Numbered from the stretch's first letter, positions 11,787 through 23,006 are shown. The stretch: 64,000 bases of DNA from Karstenula rhodostoma CBS 690.94 (GCA_010093485.1 MU001505.1:461375-525374); one strand, 5' to 3'. A program made the numbers and translations. Notes: generated by a model from the sequence alone, not told the origin.

Positions 11787-12492
11787 TTACTGGAATTGCC
11801 GGCAAGGGTATCTATACAGGTTAGCACATTGTCCTATCATTTCGAAGATAGCACTTACTGCTCAGGGAAACCATGTGTCGGGTCAATCTCATATCGCTTC
11901 TCTCCAAGCGGTGCAAGGCTCATGCCACTCGGCAGCGGGGGCATTCCGCCGGGCCCCAGCACATCCTTTGCAAGTCCGGTGTTCTTCTCAAAAGCCACAG
12001 CCAAACCCTTCGCCCCTTCCTCTTGCGCAGCAACCAGCTGCTTCGAGCCTGCCTCGCCAATCAATTCCTGCTTTGGCGCCGCCGCGCTTCCAACTTCCAG
12101 CAGCGCTACGGCATCCGCCTGGGTGACGGTCGAGAGCTGCGGGTAGCGGCGTCGCACGTCGCGCTTCCAGTACGGGTTCTCGGCAATATCGGCAGCGGGT
12201 ACGGTGGTGGGGTCGTCGTATCTCATAGGATCAACACCGGCGGGAGGTGGGTTGCGGTAGGAAACATTGAGCGGGACACCCGAGGACCGGCCGGGGTCGA
12301 TGGCGAGGAAGCGCTTGATTCTGGCATAGACGCCTTGGGGTTCGAGTGTGTATTTCTAACCGCCTTCGCGTCAGCGAAATCGTCCCCAAGCTGGTTCATG
12401 GCATGGCAAGGGAGGGGTGCAACGGCCGGGGAAGATGATGATGGGGGGTTTGGACGTACGACGAAGCGCTGAGCCCCGGTTTTGGCCGCCAT
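11787..12492 (-). CDS. Mitochondrial complex I 21-kDa fungal accessory subunit (NUZM / 21.3-kDa type)
   Basis: A 184-residue accessory subunit of NADH:ubiquinone oxidoreductase in the inner mitochondrial membrane, recognised by MAAKTGAQRFVKYTLEPQGV at the start, IKRFLAIDPGRSSGVPLN, the diagnostic DIAENPYWKRDVRRRYPQLS, VGSAAAPKQELIGEAG, and the ending EQYPCRQFQ. The family is fungal-specific. Three exons: 12492-12460 (only 11 codons), 12355-11859 and 11811-11787. Introns use GTACGT and GTAAGT donors and TTAG and ATAG acceptors. The first and last exons are too short to see unless splicing is modelled. Without the last intron the frame would stop at FPEQ and lose the conserved YPCR end. It is expected to be constitutively expressed. 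It lies head to head with the SCA7 gene. Confidence 0.88.
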
Positions 12493-12781
12493 TGTGGGCA
12501 CCTTGTTCGCAAAAGTGCAATTGGCGGTCGCAGAGGGTAGACTGTCAGCGTCGTGAGGTGCTGCGTTCGGATAGCTGTGACGTGAAGCTGTGAAAGTCGT
12601 CGGAGCTTGTCGCGCGCCAAGGCCACCGCGCACAGATCACTAGTCATCTGCATCGACGTGATTGGTCAGGCACGGAGGCCGCCCACGCTCCCGTCTATTT
12701 ATCACGGACAACTTGGAATTCGACCGTGACATTCGATGCATCTTGGTGTCTTTGATTCTTCAAAGCTGCTCATTCGTCGTC
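12493..12781. promoter_or_regulatory. Shared divergent promoter region, complex I subunit / SCA7 protein
   Basis: Only 289 bp separates the two start codons, so both genes must be driven from this stretch. No specific motif is claimed. Confidence 0.5.
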
Positions 12782-12973
12782 ATGCAGGCCCTTACGAAGC
12801 TGGTCGACCTGGAAACACGATGCGCTGTCACGTTGCCGAACGGTAGCTCGTGCTCGAGAAGCCTGGCGTGCAAAAGGCATAGTATGACTTCAAAGCGGGC
12901 GGTCGCAGGACGGAGTGCGCCTTACGATCAACTTTTGGTGCAACATCAGAACGCTAGACGAGCAGTGCAGTAA
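12782..12973 (+). CDS. Small SCA7 zinc-domain protein (SAGA Sgf73-like fragment family)
   Basis: A 63-residue protein consisting almost only of an SCA7 domain: VDLETRCAVTLPNG, then CSRSLACKRHSM, then KRAVAGRSAPYDQLL. The zinc ligands fit C-x9-C-x5-C-x2-H. In Sgf73/ATXN7 this domain binds the nucleosome and helps dock the SAGA deubiquitinase module. Short stand-alone SCA7 proteins of about 100 residues are known in fungi, but whether they act in SAGA is uncertain. The frame continues upstream of the chosen ATG without a further ATG in a good position, and an extra 5' exon cannot be excluded. It lies head to head with the complex I subunit gene. Confidence 0.72.
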   Translation: MQALTKLVDLETRCAVTLPNGSSCSRSLACKRHSMTSKRAVAGRSAPYDQLLVQHQNARRAVQ

Positions 12974-13074
12974 CATGACACAAGCTCTGACATTTCTTCT
13001 GCCGGTACTTCATACAGAAACAAAGCTCACCACGGATATCTCAAAATTACGTGGACTGGCTCGAACTAGCTTTT

Positions 13075-14673
13075 CTAAGGGAATGCTTCGTATTCCCCTA
13101 GCCCCTGACAGACACGATCCACCTCGAAGCTATTCACATACCGAACCGCTTTTCCGCCTGTGCCGAACCGGATCAGAGTCCCTTTCTGGGGTTTCCTGGC
13201 ATCTAAAGCCTGCCAGCCCAGCTTCTGGGGGCCACGAAGGGGATCCCTCATGAAAGCAAGGACGTGGTCTTGCATCGCCCGGCTAGTTTCGAATTCAAGC
13301 TTGGGAACTTCACCTACGCCTTTAATAAGGTCATAGGTTCCGAACACCAGCGGGATGTCTTCTCCATGCCAGGCCCCTGTCCAGGGCAATGGATTGAGGT
13401 TTGGGAGTATACCTGCATACTGGTAGCGATATACCGGCACAGAGAGATTGATACGCTCTAGCGTAGAGCTGAATGTCGGACAGACGAACCCTGCCAGCTC
13501 GATCCCGAGAATGACGTCCTGTGGGAAGCCTGATGGTGGATCATCAGCCGGGAACGGTACGAGTGAACTGGCTTCGTTGGCTGTGTTCGAGAGGATGACC
13601 GGCAGGCGTGCGACCTTACCAGCGTTGGCCCGGGCAGTGTAGTTTGAAAAGACAATACGATCGTCCACAACAGGCAAGAAAGACAAAGCCGGAGTCGCGC
13701 CGCTGTCGCCATATCGTCCGACGAAGTTCGTTATGTTTTCGAAAGGCACTTCTCGTAGGCAGTCGAGTGCAGTCTTGCTGCCAGTTCCTCCACCAGATTC
13801 GCACCCGAAATGCTGCGCAACAAACGTAAAATTTGAAAACGTCGGATCCGCAGCCGCACTTCCACTGAATGCGGTGCCCGACATTAGAAAATACGCGCGA
13901 GCAATGGGATCTTCAGGAAAGGCGTGCGCGTGGATGTCGCTCGACATCGACCCAGCAGACTGACCCCACTGTGTGATACTATCCGAATCGCCACCAAACG
14001 CCGCAATGTTATCGCGCACCCATTCGAGCGCCATCCTCTGATCTAGAATACCAAGGTTTTGGTCCGCCAGGCCCGGCGCATTGGGAAACCCGAAGATGTT
14101 GACGCGGTAGTTGACAGTAATGACAACATGTGACTGCGAACGCTCAATCCACGACGCGGGATTGTAGTATCCGGAATTGATCCCGCCATTTTGGAAACCA
14201 CCGCCGGGCAAGAATAGGAGAACTGGTAGTTTTGAATGTGGATTCGCATTCGCGGGTGTCCAGATGGCGAGGTAGAGGCAATCTTCGGATGTGGCTGCGC
14301 CGACAAGCCCAGACGTGTGGTTCTGATCTCCGTTGTAGATCAGAGCTCCATCGGCGAAGTAAGTGCTCAACAGCGACGGAACTGAAGATATGAACTGTGG
14401 ACATGATGGCGGCAGCTCGAAAGCATCGTGGTGTTTATTGGAAGGTGGAAGCTTCTGCGGCGGAAGCCACCGGCGTGCCTGGACCGGCGGCTTAGCGAAC
14501 GGGATATGACCGAACTGTCGTGTGTCAGGGAACTCAGGATGGATAACTCCAGTGTATGCTCCTGTGAGTGTCTTGACAGTGAGTTGGCTTGAGTCGATTG
14601 CATTGTGTCTATGAGGACGGCCAGCAATGACGAGACTCGTAAAAAGAACGACTGACGAAAGTGGCAGTATCAT
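13075..14673 (-). CDS. Secreted type B carboxylesterase
   Basis: A 532-residue alpha/beta hydrolase of the carboxylesterase B/lipase family, encoded in one exon. It has a signal peptide (MILPLSSVVLFTSLVIAG), the substrate-cleft sequence EDCLYLAIWTP, the oxyanion hole LPGGGFQNGG, the nucleophile elbow WGQSAGS (Ser), an acidic member probably in SNTANEAS (family usually D/N-x-x-E-G), and the catalytic His in GAWHGEDIPLVFG. Paired cysteines and several N-x-S/T sites fit an extracellular glycoprotein. Typical family length is 500-560, so it looks complete. The exact ester is unknown. A second member of the same family lies 6 kb away in the opposite orientation, but the two are clearly divergent, not a recent duplication. 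Confidence 0.92.
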   Translation of the reverse strand: MILPLSSVVLFTSLVIAGRPHRHNAIDSSQLTVKTLTGAYTGVIHPEFPDTRQFGHIPFAKPPVQARRWLPPQKLPPSNKHHDAFELPPSCPQFISSVPSLLSTYFADGALIYNGDQNHTSGLVGAATSEDCLYLAIWTPANANPHSKLPVLLFLPGGGFQNGGINSGYYNPASWIERSQSHVVITVNYRVNIFGFPNAPGLADQNLGILDQRMALEWVRDNIAAFGGDSDSITQWGQSAGSMSSDIHAHAFPEDPIARAYFLMSGTAFSGSAAADPTFSNFTFVAQHFGCESGGGTGSKTALDCLREVPFENITNFVGRYGDSGATPALSFLPVVDDRIVFSNYTARANAGKVARLPVILSNTANEASSLVPFPADDPPSGFPQDVILGIELAGFVCPTFSSTLERINLSVPVYRYQYAGILPNLNPLPWTGAWHGEDIPLVFGTYDLIKGVGEVPKLEFETSRAMQDHVLAFMRDPLRGPQKLGWQALDARKPQKGTLIRFGTGGKAVRYVNSFEVDRVCQGLGEYEAFP

Positions 14674-15001
14674 TGCAGCTAGGAGTTAGATTTAGATGAA
14701 CTAGGCTAACAATCATAGCCTTATATACACACGCTGTCCCCATGCAACCTACTACCGCCGGTTCGATGCGACTACGGCTGTCAGTAAAGCTTACAGCCCT
14801 AGCACGCTAACCCGATGTGGAAATCTACGAGCATGCGGAAGATTGCAGCGCCCGTGCATAACTGGGCCTGGCGTATGTTACAGTGAAAATCTCGTCTCCA
14901 TGACATTGAGCGCCAGGAAGACCCAAGCAGAATTGAAGCGTTATTGCATAACACTACGAACCGCTAGATGGAAGCCTCAAAACTATACAGCAGTTTCAGC
15001 A
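14674..15001. other. Short intergenic region
   Basis: Promoter side of the first carboxylesterase (TATA-like tatatacac near 14,720) and 3' side of the TmpA-like gene. No gene seen. Confidence 0.55.
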
Positions 15002-16588
15002 TCATGAGTCCCAAATAGGTCCAAACGCCGGAACACCACGGGACTCCAGGCTATACACAATCTTGCGCGTCAGCGCAGGGTTACTTATCACAAAGACCGC
15101 TTCAGCAGCCGCTTCAACGTACAAACGGTATGACAAATTGACCATATCCGGACGTCCCTCCTTCTTACTATCGATGATCATAGCCTCGGGATCCGCTCGG
15201 CGCACATACTGCACAATCTCCGACCCGAATGTCTGCTCTGGCCGCGGTCCAGTCCATAGTATGCGACAGGTCGTGCGACGTGATGGCGACGCAATGATGG
15301 ACAGGCAAGGCCCGATACCAGAGCCTGTAGTGACGATGACCACGCGCTTGAAGATGAGCGAGAGGCCCAAGACGCCAGGCTTGGGCACGCCTTTGACCCA
15401 GTAGTAGCTCCGCGGCTGCTCGACTGCTGACTTAGTCCAGTCTCCTGCGCGCGAGACAATGATGGATCCTCCCTTCTGCGTTGCGTCTAGAGAGGGGAGC
15501 GTGGCGAAGGGATGCCATTCTAGCAGTGGGGACTTGGAGATGGCGATGCCCGTGCAGGGCCCAACGTTACGCTCAAAGTGTAAGCGAACCGCATGCTTCG
15601 TCAGTCCCTCTGCCCTGAACTCCCAACGTCGCAGGAAAAGCCAGGGGAGTATCGCATGGATGGTAATCAGGATCAGTAGCCAGAAACTCGGCTGCCTAAC
15701 CAGAACGTGTGCAGCTGTGACGTGGTTCTCCTGCGCCACGGTGTGGGCAAGCAGCCCCAGCTCAACCCAGAAGAGGATGATAACCGTCCACCCAGCAAAC
15801 CGATGAGACACCTCGAAGACGTTGTGGTATTTGGTGCGGAAGGTCGGATACGCCAGGACTACGATGAGGAGGAGTAAAGCCTGCAGGATGCATGTCACTA
15901 TCAGCACTGTTTGGGATGTAAAGATGTCCTCCGCGAACTGGACAGACAAGATGAACGTCAGCGCGAGGAACCAGAGCGTCCCTGCAACCCCGCAGCCCGA
16001 GTGCACTCCCCCGTTCTCGTACAGCTTCGCTACAACACGACGGACCCGTAGTGGTGCAGACTGCGGTGTCAGCCAGGCCAAGAAGTACAGAACATTCTGC
16101 ACGTAATCCTGTCTGATTGCCGTCCCGACGAAGACATTGGCACTGGCTGCGGTTGCCAGATTCCAGATGTTGACGTGGTGAATATCGCTCGATTTGACGG
16201 TGAAGACGATTAGGACCACGGCGTTGGCGAGGAAGACTGTTGAGAAGAGGCGTCTGTAGACGTTCAATAAGGTATGGCGGAAGAGCCGGACAATACGTGG
16301 CTGTCGTTTTGCTGGTAGCTCGAGCTCTTCTGCGTAGTCGCCGTGCTCGGTAACGAGGCTGCTTCCACTGTAAGGTATAGATGTACGTGTCTGCTGATCT
16401 TCTAGCAGATACGATAGCGATTTAGGAGCGGATTCATGAATGGCTGGGGGTCGCATGGCGGGCGGACCATCGGTTGAACAAGCGGATGCCTTCATTCGAG
16501 CTTCGTACTCTTGCATTTGCTCGGCGGTGAAGCTACTCACGTAGCTCTGCGAGGAAGTAACGTTTTGCAGCCGATCTTGTGACGCCAT
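15002..16588 (-). CDS. TmpA-like integral membrane oxidoreductase
   Basis: A 528-residue single-exon membrane protein resembling fungal TmpA, and the C-terminal membrane plus FAD/NAD part of the larger TmpL/NPS12 proteins. A polar N-terminus of about 100 residues is followed by hydrophobic helices (VFLANAVVLIVFTV; NLATAASANVFVGTAIRQDY; GTLWFLALTFILSV; TVLIVTCILQALLLLIVVL; GWTVIILFWVELGLLAHTV; FWLLILITIHAILPWLFL). A soluble reductase-like half then carries VVIVTTGSGIGPCLS, a pyridine-nucleotide-binding-like glycine motif, and later RILWTGP. In Aspergillus, TmpA is reported to influence conidiation; TmpL has been linked to redox homeostasis. Function here is inferred from resemblance. It lacks the adenylation domain of TmpL, but a separate adenylate-forming enzyme starts 1.5 kb away on the other strand. 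Confidence 0.8.
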   Translation of the reverse strand: MASQDRLQNVTSSQSYVSSFTAEQMQEYEARMKASACSTDGPPAMRPPAIHESAPKSLSYLLEDQQTRTSIPYSGSSLVTEHGDYAEELELPAKRQPRIVRLFRHTLLNVYRRLFSTVFLANAVVLIVFTVKSSDIHHVNIWNLATAASANVFVGTAIRQDYVQNVLYFLAWLTPQSAPLRVRRVVAKLYENGGVHSGCGVAGTLWFLALTFILSVQFAEDIFTSQTVLIVTCILQALLLLIVVLAYPTFRTKYHNVFEVSHRFAGWTVIILFWVELGLLAHTVAQENHVTAAHVLVRQPSFWLLILITIHAILPWLFLRRWEFRAEGLTKHAVRLHFERNVGPCTGIAISKSPLLEWHPFATLPSLDATQKGGSIIVSRAGDWTKSAVEQPRSYYWVKGVPKPGVLGLSLIFKRVVIVTTGSGIGPCLSIIASPSRRTTCRILWTGPRPEQTFGSEIVQYVRRADPEAMIIDSKKEGRPDMVNLSYRLYVEAAAEAVFVISNPALTRKIVYSLESRGVPAFGPIWDS

Positions 16589-18107
16589 ATTTTAGGTGCG
16601 GGTGGAACGTCAGTGTGGGTGAAGATACGTAGGTAAGGTAGGCGGATACCTAAATTCCAGCTAAGTGGGAAAGAAGCCTGTCTTTCGCAAGATAGACACG
16701 TGCACTTTGCGTCCGGTGGTTCACCTAGCTAAGGATAGACCTAAGAATGGATCCACGACTGAGAGGATAGATATCAGGGTCCAATCGACTGGCTGTTTTA
16801 CAGGTCCGCGACATGAAACTCAGGCTCACACTACGCCATCCCACCAGCGTACCTTGGCTTCAGGTGTGTAAGAGACCTGACGCACCGCCACTTGCCTGAA
16901 ACTGAAAAATGCACCTATTTGCTCGTACTCCGTTGTCTTGTGACCTCTACCGCAGCGGGGCGTAATGTGACCTCCGCCGGACTACGGACGAACCGCTCCC
17001 GCAATCGGTAAGAACTACCCCCCGCACATTCAAGATGCATGCGCACGAATCACGTAAAACACCACACCTTCTTTTGGAAACGTTCAGCTGGCAAAGCTGC
17101 AGGGCGGAAACATTCCCACGCTGATCTGCGTACATCGTACACCTGGACTGAAGCGGCACAAGCGAGCGGCATGCATGTGTATCTTACCCGGCGACTCTAC
17201 CCAGACCACAGGTATGTCACCTTTACATAGGTAGGATTCGTGCGAGACCGGGGTTCACCTTTACAGATAGACCTCAGCTGCAAGTTCAATCCTTCTTTCT
17301 GTACCTAGGAGCTCATAAGGATGAGATGGAGTTTCAGTTTGGGAATGCTTTGAGGGGTCTGATGCAGCACCTCTGCTGCGACACGTCTGAAAGCAGCACA
17401 TATGATGCTCTCGCACGGCAAAAAAATTGCTCCCGGACGGCACGTGTATTACTTTGGAGCTTCACGTACACTGCCCCTCAACAAATGCATATCCATGGCC
17501 GTCAAAACCATCAGCCGAACGGATTAGCCACGTTGCTCTTTGGTCCAAAACTCCCACTATGCACTATGCTTGATCTGCGGAATGACAATCGAACTTAAGC
17601 CTAGCAAGCGTCAGCCCGACGAGGTGGAAGGGCGTTCCAGGATATACTTATCAAAGCTCAAAGACCTACCTCACTCCTGGTTTGGAAACCTAGTGTCGGG
17701 TCTGCGCACAAAGTATCGCCAAGTCGGCAATAACCAATCCACGTTGATAGTCCGTCCCTGCAGGCGCTTGGATTCTCCCACCTCCGCCAGACCTCAGGCA
17801 TCTGAACCAGGTCTCTGGGAGGTGGATAACAATAGAACCGAAAGCAGGGCGGAGTTTCAGGGAGGATGGTGCGCCGAAAGGCAAAGCCATCCTTCAACGA
17901 TGGATTCAGCCGGAGCTCTAAAAAAGGCCATGTTTCAAGTGATGGAAGGTGTCGCTCACCTCTGGGTTCCGTATTTATTTGGTTGGGGTATTCCAAGCGA
18001 TAGTGAAATGCTACTCCGGTTACTCCATAAATTCCTGAAGACTCTGGTAGCCGCAAACCTATCTAACTTATACGGTATTGGGAGTCAAGAGTACTCGCGA
18101 AAACAGT
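16589..18107. other. Gene-free divergent intergenic region (1.5 kb)
   Basis: Separates the divergent TmpA-like and CoA-ligase-like genes and is the presumed control region for both. Frames within it (including a long one running into the ligase gene at 17,540-18,107) resemble no family. No motif is claimed. Confidence 0.55.
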
Positions 18108-20062
18108 ATGAACTTCGCAGCGTGGGCACTTTCGCCCGTGACATACGATGTCGACAAGCCGGTAAGCACAACCTTCGACAGACCAAGCATCTTCACCCAT
18201 CTCTTGACCTCATACTGACAAACCAAGCTCTTGATCGATGCATCGCACCCGGAACACAGCGTCTCTTTCAACCAGTTGAAGAACCAGGTCCAACAACTAG
18301 TTGCAGGTCTCAAAGCAATTGGCATTCAGCGAGGGGATTGTGTCTGCGTCAATGCCTTCAACAATGTGGGTAACATAACCATGTGGATATTGCCTCGTTA
18401 TTGAAGCTCGCCAGATCTCTTACAACGTCCTCTACCTCGGTGTTATTGGGGCCGGAGCCATATTCACCGGTGTCAATCCAGCATACTCAGAACATGAGCT
18501 CGCTCATCACCTCAATTTGGTTGGTGCCAAAGTGATGATCGTGGAGCCATCCATGCTGGAGAAGTCCACACGAGCAGCCGAGTCCTGTGGCTTCTCCAAA
18601 TCTAGGATCTTTGCATTCGATGTGCATGACCCGATGCCTCAAAACACAGGTGTACAGTCCTGGTCGACCCTCCTTGGCTATGGGATAGGCGAATTTGATA
18701 ACGGTTGTGACCCGGAGAAGACTGTCGCAGCGTATCAGTCCTCGAGTGGGACTTCTGGACTGCCGAAAGCTGCGATGATTCCTCATTCGTACCTCATATC
18801 TCAGGCCACCCTCCGAACAGGTGGGAGTGAGTTACCTTATGAGGTAGGTAGTCCTCTTTCTAATCATATCTCAGAGCTTATGCTAGCATAGGTATGTCGT
18901 CTAACACCGCTTGCGCCGATGCACGCTTTCGCAACTCCCATAGTAGCTTCGAGCATTCGCATCGGATCTCCAACGTATATCTTGCGACGGTATGATGAAA
19001 CCGAGTTCATTCATTCAATCGAGCGATACCACATAACGGAAACTTGGCTGCCTCCACCGCCGATCCTCTCGATCGCGAAGTCACCACTTGCAACGAAGAC
19101 GGCACTGCAGTCCCTTCGCCAGATCTGGCATGGAGGAGCACCGCTTTCCAACAACGATCAAATGCCGTTGCAAGGTCTCCTCCACCCAGAGGCTAATATA
19201 TCGCCTGTGTGGGGAATGACGGAAGTTGGTTGGATTACTACGGTCGCGTGGTCCTCTCGGAGGACCGATGATACCGTAGGAGGACCTTTGAAAGGATTTA
19301 AAGTCCGGTAAGATGCAATCCTCTCGATGACCTATCCCTATCGCTGACCTCATACGAAGCGTCATCGACGACAATGGCCGTCCTCTCGAAGAACCAGGCG
19401 CTACAGGAGAGCTTCAGATACTGGCTCCTCATCCCATGCTGGGGTACCTTAACAACGCAGAAGCCAACAAGGAAATTTTCACCGTCGATTCGCACGGTAA
19501 ATGGGTCAACAGCGGCGATATCGGCTACGTTACTGAGCAATGCAACATTCTCATCGTCGACCGGAAGAAAGACTTGATCAAGGTGCGCGGATGGCAAGTC
19601 AGCCCTAGCGAAGTTGAGAGTCGCCTTCGGCAGCATCCGGACATCCTCGATGTTGCAGTGGTGGGAGTGCCTCTGGGCAACGGCCTGGGAGAGCTTGTGC
19701 GGGCGAACGTTGTTCGCCGTAACGAAAGGTGAGTCTCCGCTTTGCACGTGGTTTACTTGCCACTAAGTATTTCGAACTGCAGCATGTCGGAGAGCGAGAT
19801 ACAACAATTCGCCGCGGTATCGCTAGCGAAATACAAAGTACCCACAGATATTGTGTTCAGTGACAGCATACCAAGGAATCCCACTGGGAAGATTTTGCGT
19901 CGTTTATTACGCGAGAGGCCTCCTGAGACGGGCGAAAAGCAATCAATTACGAAGCCTCGTTTCGGAGGTGGGTATACGTTCGTATCGGAGAGGTTATCTG
20001 CTATATGCTGTTATATATTAGGTCTAGGTCGACAAATGTACGGCAAATCCTTGCTGGGGTAG
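18108..20062 (+). CDS. Acyl/aryl-CoA-ligase-like AMP-binding enzyme (4-coumarate-CoA ligase type)
   Basis: An adenylate-forming enzyme of 561 residues in six exons: 18108-18161, 18228-18365, 18415-18843, 18892-19307, 19360-19728 and 19783-20062. All junctions keep frame (DVDKP-LLIDAS, FNN-ISYNVLY, PYEV-CRLTPL, KVR-VIDDNG, RNES-MSESE). Motifs in order: GAGAIFTGVNPAY, the P-loop-like YQSSSGTSGLPKA, VWGMTE, GDIGYV, VDRKKDLIKVRGWQVSP and PTGKILRR (catalytic Lys). It should activate a carboxylic acid with ATP and transfer it to CoA; 4-coumarate-like or medium-chain acids are typical. The C-terminus ends KSLLG, not a clear peroxisomal PTS1 signal. The P-loop has SSSGTSG, close to consensus. Expected location is cytosol or peroxisome. 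It is divergent from the TmpA-like gene and followed by a carboxylesterase. Confidence 0.87.
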
Positions 20063-20587
20063 ATCTCACAGCTATAGGAAAGCAGCGCCTTGATTGCCAT
20101 ATCTTCTGGGCATGCAAACTGATGGAGAAGAGGAGCACGAGGCGATGAAAACAAATGTGAAGCCTCTGCTTCGGTAGATCTGGAGCCAACACGGCCTCGG
20201 TACCGAGATCTCCAATCTCTCCTTTGCGGGGGAAATGTGGGGTAGGGCCGACCCGTTACCTCCGCTGCATGTATATTCAACAACCGTGGTGAACATCAAC
20301 ATCAACATCAACAAAGCTTCAGATGTGATGAGTTACAAGCCGCTTCACATGCGTCTCTACGATCTCCGGAGGCCAAGACTCTATCGCTCCGGAGGCTAAG
20401 ACACTTCCCGAACTCTACGATCCCCACGAGACTTCTTCCGCAACTCATCCGGTCATTGGTGGACTTTCAACGCGCTGACGCTATCATGAATGCTGATGCT
20501 CTCCTCCGCGAGCGACCTAAAATGTATCCACGAGGTACATAAATATGTAGTCGCGCAGTCAACGACGCTGCAGGAGCAATTGGCACG
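20063..20587. other. Intergenic region with short CATCAA repeat
   Basis: Promoter side of the second carboxylesterase. It contains about three tandem CATCAA units near 20,294-20,312. No gene recognised. Confidence 0.55.
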
Positions 20588-22403
20588 ATGCTGCTCCCTT
20601 TGTTCGTCGCAGCGTCTCTGTTCGCCTTTTCCTCGGCGTCCCAATCTCCTGTCGTGCAATCAAGAGCTGGCATCTTTCACGGTCGCCACCTGTCTACCTT
20701 CGACCAGGATGTCTACCTCGGTATCAAATTTGCGCCGAAGCCAGACCGTTTTGCGCCTGCGAAACTAGCTAAAGATGCACCATCGACGCATTTCAACGCT
20801 ACAAAGTATGGCGTTGATTGCACAGGCTATGGTTCAGACACGAAAACACTTGTTTCAGGGGGGTGGACGACGTTGGGAGAAGACTGTCTCCATTTGAACA
20901 TTGTCAAGCCTAGAGTCAAACATCGCAATAAGAAACTGCCCGTGTTATTGTGGATATATGGCGGTGGGTGGCAGCAAGGTGCTACCAGCGATCCTAGGTG
21001 TGCCATTCTACACTCCAAGTAATGATCCCAGCTGACTGACACCCATAGATACAATCTAAGCTACATAGTGGAGCAGTCATCCCTCAACAACAAACCCGTC
21101 ATCGGCATATCCATCAACTATCGCATGGCGGCCTTCGGCTTCATTTCCAGCAAAGAAATCGACGCAACCGGAAACCAAAATCTCGGCCTCCGCGACCAGC
21201 GCCTCGCCCTTAAATGGGTGAACAAACACATCTCGGCCTTCGGCGGCGACCCAGACAAGGTAACCATTTGGGGCGAGTCCGCAGGCGCGTACTCCGTCGG
21301 CGACCACATCAACGCCTACAACGGCGACTCCGGCGGCCTCTTCCGTGCAGCTATCATGGAAAGCGGCGGTGCTGTCGGCGCGCCTCTGAACGGAACAGAC
21401 TGGTACCAGCACATGTACGACAATCTAACTGCGTCTGTTGGATGTGCAAGCGCCAACGACACACTCCAGTGCATGCGGGATGTTCCCTACGACACCATCG
21501 CGCCCTACGGCTACCTCGGGCTCGAATGGTTCCACGTCATAGACGGCACATTCATCCCCCGCTACGGCCAAGAATCCCTCACCCAGGGCAAATTCGCCAA
21601 GATCCCGATCATCGTAGGAACCAACACCGATGAAGGCTTCGGCGTCAACGGCGTAAACACCGACGAACAGGCCGTTGAGCAGCTTACGCATTCGAAACGG
21701 TGGAACGTCAACACCACCGAAGCGGAGCACATACTAACGCTGTACCCGAACGATCCTGCGGTCGGTGCGCCGTATGGCTGGGGAAACAGGACGTGGCCGC
21801 AGTACGGGGCGCAGTATAAGCGGTACACGAGCATCGCGACGGACCTGACTATGTTTGCGCCGCGGCGTCTGACGGCGCAGCGTATGAGTGCGTTTGTGGA
21901 GGATGTGTATTCGTACCGGTGGGATGCGCCGAAGTTCAACAACACGCCGACGACGATTGGGGTGAATCATTTTTCCGAGGTGAGTGCTGCTTCTTCAGAT
22001 GCATGCTGGTGTGCATGAGAGCTACTGGTTTCCAATTCCAAGTCGAGTCGGGATAGGAGAAATGGTCGCGTCACCCCCCGGCGCACCTTCACTAGCCGGA
22101 CCAGCTACAAGCCATGGCTAACCTCGCCTCCAGATCCCCTTCGTCTTCGGCAACCCAGAGCAGACCATCACACCGCTAGGCAACTCCACCGCAAACATCG
22201 CGCTCTCGCACCTCGTCGGTAGGATGTGGACGTCCTTTGCGTACGACCTCAATCCGAACGGGCATGGCGTGTCCGGCGTCCCAGCGTGGCCGCAGTACAG
22301 CAAGAACGTCTCAAACTTTGTGTTCCACGCGGATAAGAGTTATATCGAGGACGACGACGATCGCGTGGAGGGTGTAGCTTATATCAACAGTCTGGTGAGA
22401 TGA
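20588..22403 (+). CDS. Secreted type B carboxylesterase (second copy of the family)
   Basis: A 536-residue secreted esterase in three exons: 20588-20997, 21049-21979 and 22134-22403. Joins are DPR-YNLSY and HFSE-IPFVFG, both in frame, with GTGTGC and GTGAGT donors, CTGAC and GCTAAC branch sites and ATAG and CCAG acceptors. Signal peptide MLLPLFVAASLFAFSSA; then EDCLHLNIVKP, oxyanion IYGGGWQQGA, nucleophile elbow WGESAGA, catalytic Glu in GTNTDEGFG and His in GVNHFSEIPFVFG, so the triad is complete. Many N-x-T/S sequons fit secretion. Related fungal enzymes hydrolyse lipids, cholinesters or pigment esters; the substrate is not predictable here. It follows the CoA-ligase-like gene in the same direction with 525 bp between. 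Confidence 0.93.
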
Positions 22404-23006
22404 GTCTCAAGACCACACGGTGCATCGTTAGTAAGAGGTTTGACTGTATAATGAATGTCCTTCATGCCTCAGCCGGCAACAAAATGCTCTTGCACTTAGC
22501 CCTTGTTCTCGACCGCCAAGCTCTCCCATATTTTTGCACCCGGAGTTCGGCCCTTGGGGGGGCAAGGCAACAAGGTGTGGGCTATCTCAGTCTGCACCAA
22601 AGGGGGTGTCTTGTGCAGCGTCGAATCACTTTCCACCCATAAACCCCGCACGTAAAGTCGATTGCCCTCCACAGAAGAGGACAACCCATATCCGTGATAG
22701 ATTCGGCCCGCACACCCCACATCGCGCCAGCAGCCCCGCTAAACTCCGGCACGAAACATGACGCAAGTAGATACCCGGCCCACGCTGCGCATGAGTCGGG
22801 ACTGCAATACAAAAGCGCGTTGCTCGGCTGTGGACTCGTAGGCAATATCACCGTCGCAGGGTATGAAAAGCAAGGTAAGGTGATTGCCTTGTCAAGTTGC
22901 GCAGATCGTTCGCACAGGGAAAAGAGATCCGGAAGCACAAGTTTTGAAGGGGGACTCTAAGTGGAAGAACAGCAAGAGTTGAGAACCGAGTAGGACAGTA
23001 GGAAGA
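22404..23006. other. Intergenic region
   Basis: 3' region of the carboxylesterase and promoter of the NmrA-like gene. No gene recognised. Confidence 0.55.

Noticed and set aside
17540..18107. Long plus-strand frame upstream of the CoA-ligase gene as its 5' coding part
   Set aside because: It has no resemblance to AMP-binding enzymes, and the enzyme's natural N-terminus (NFAAWALSPVTYDVDKP) starts in another frame at 18108 with a good intron after it.
13075..22403. The two carboxylesterases as a recent tandem duplication
   Set aside because: They differ in exon number, key motifs (GQSAG versus GESAG) and overall sequence, so they are old paralogues.
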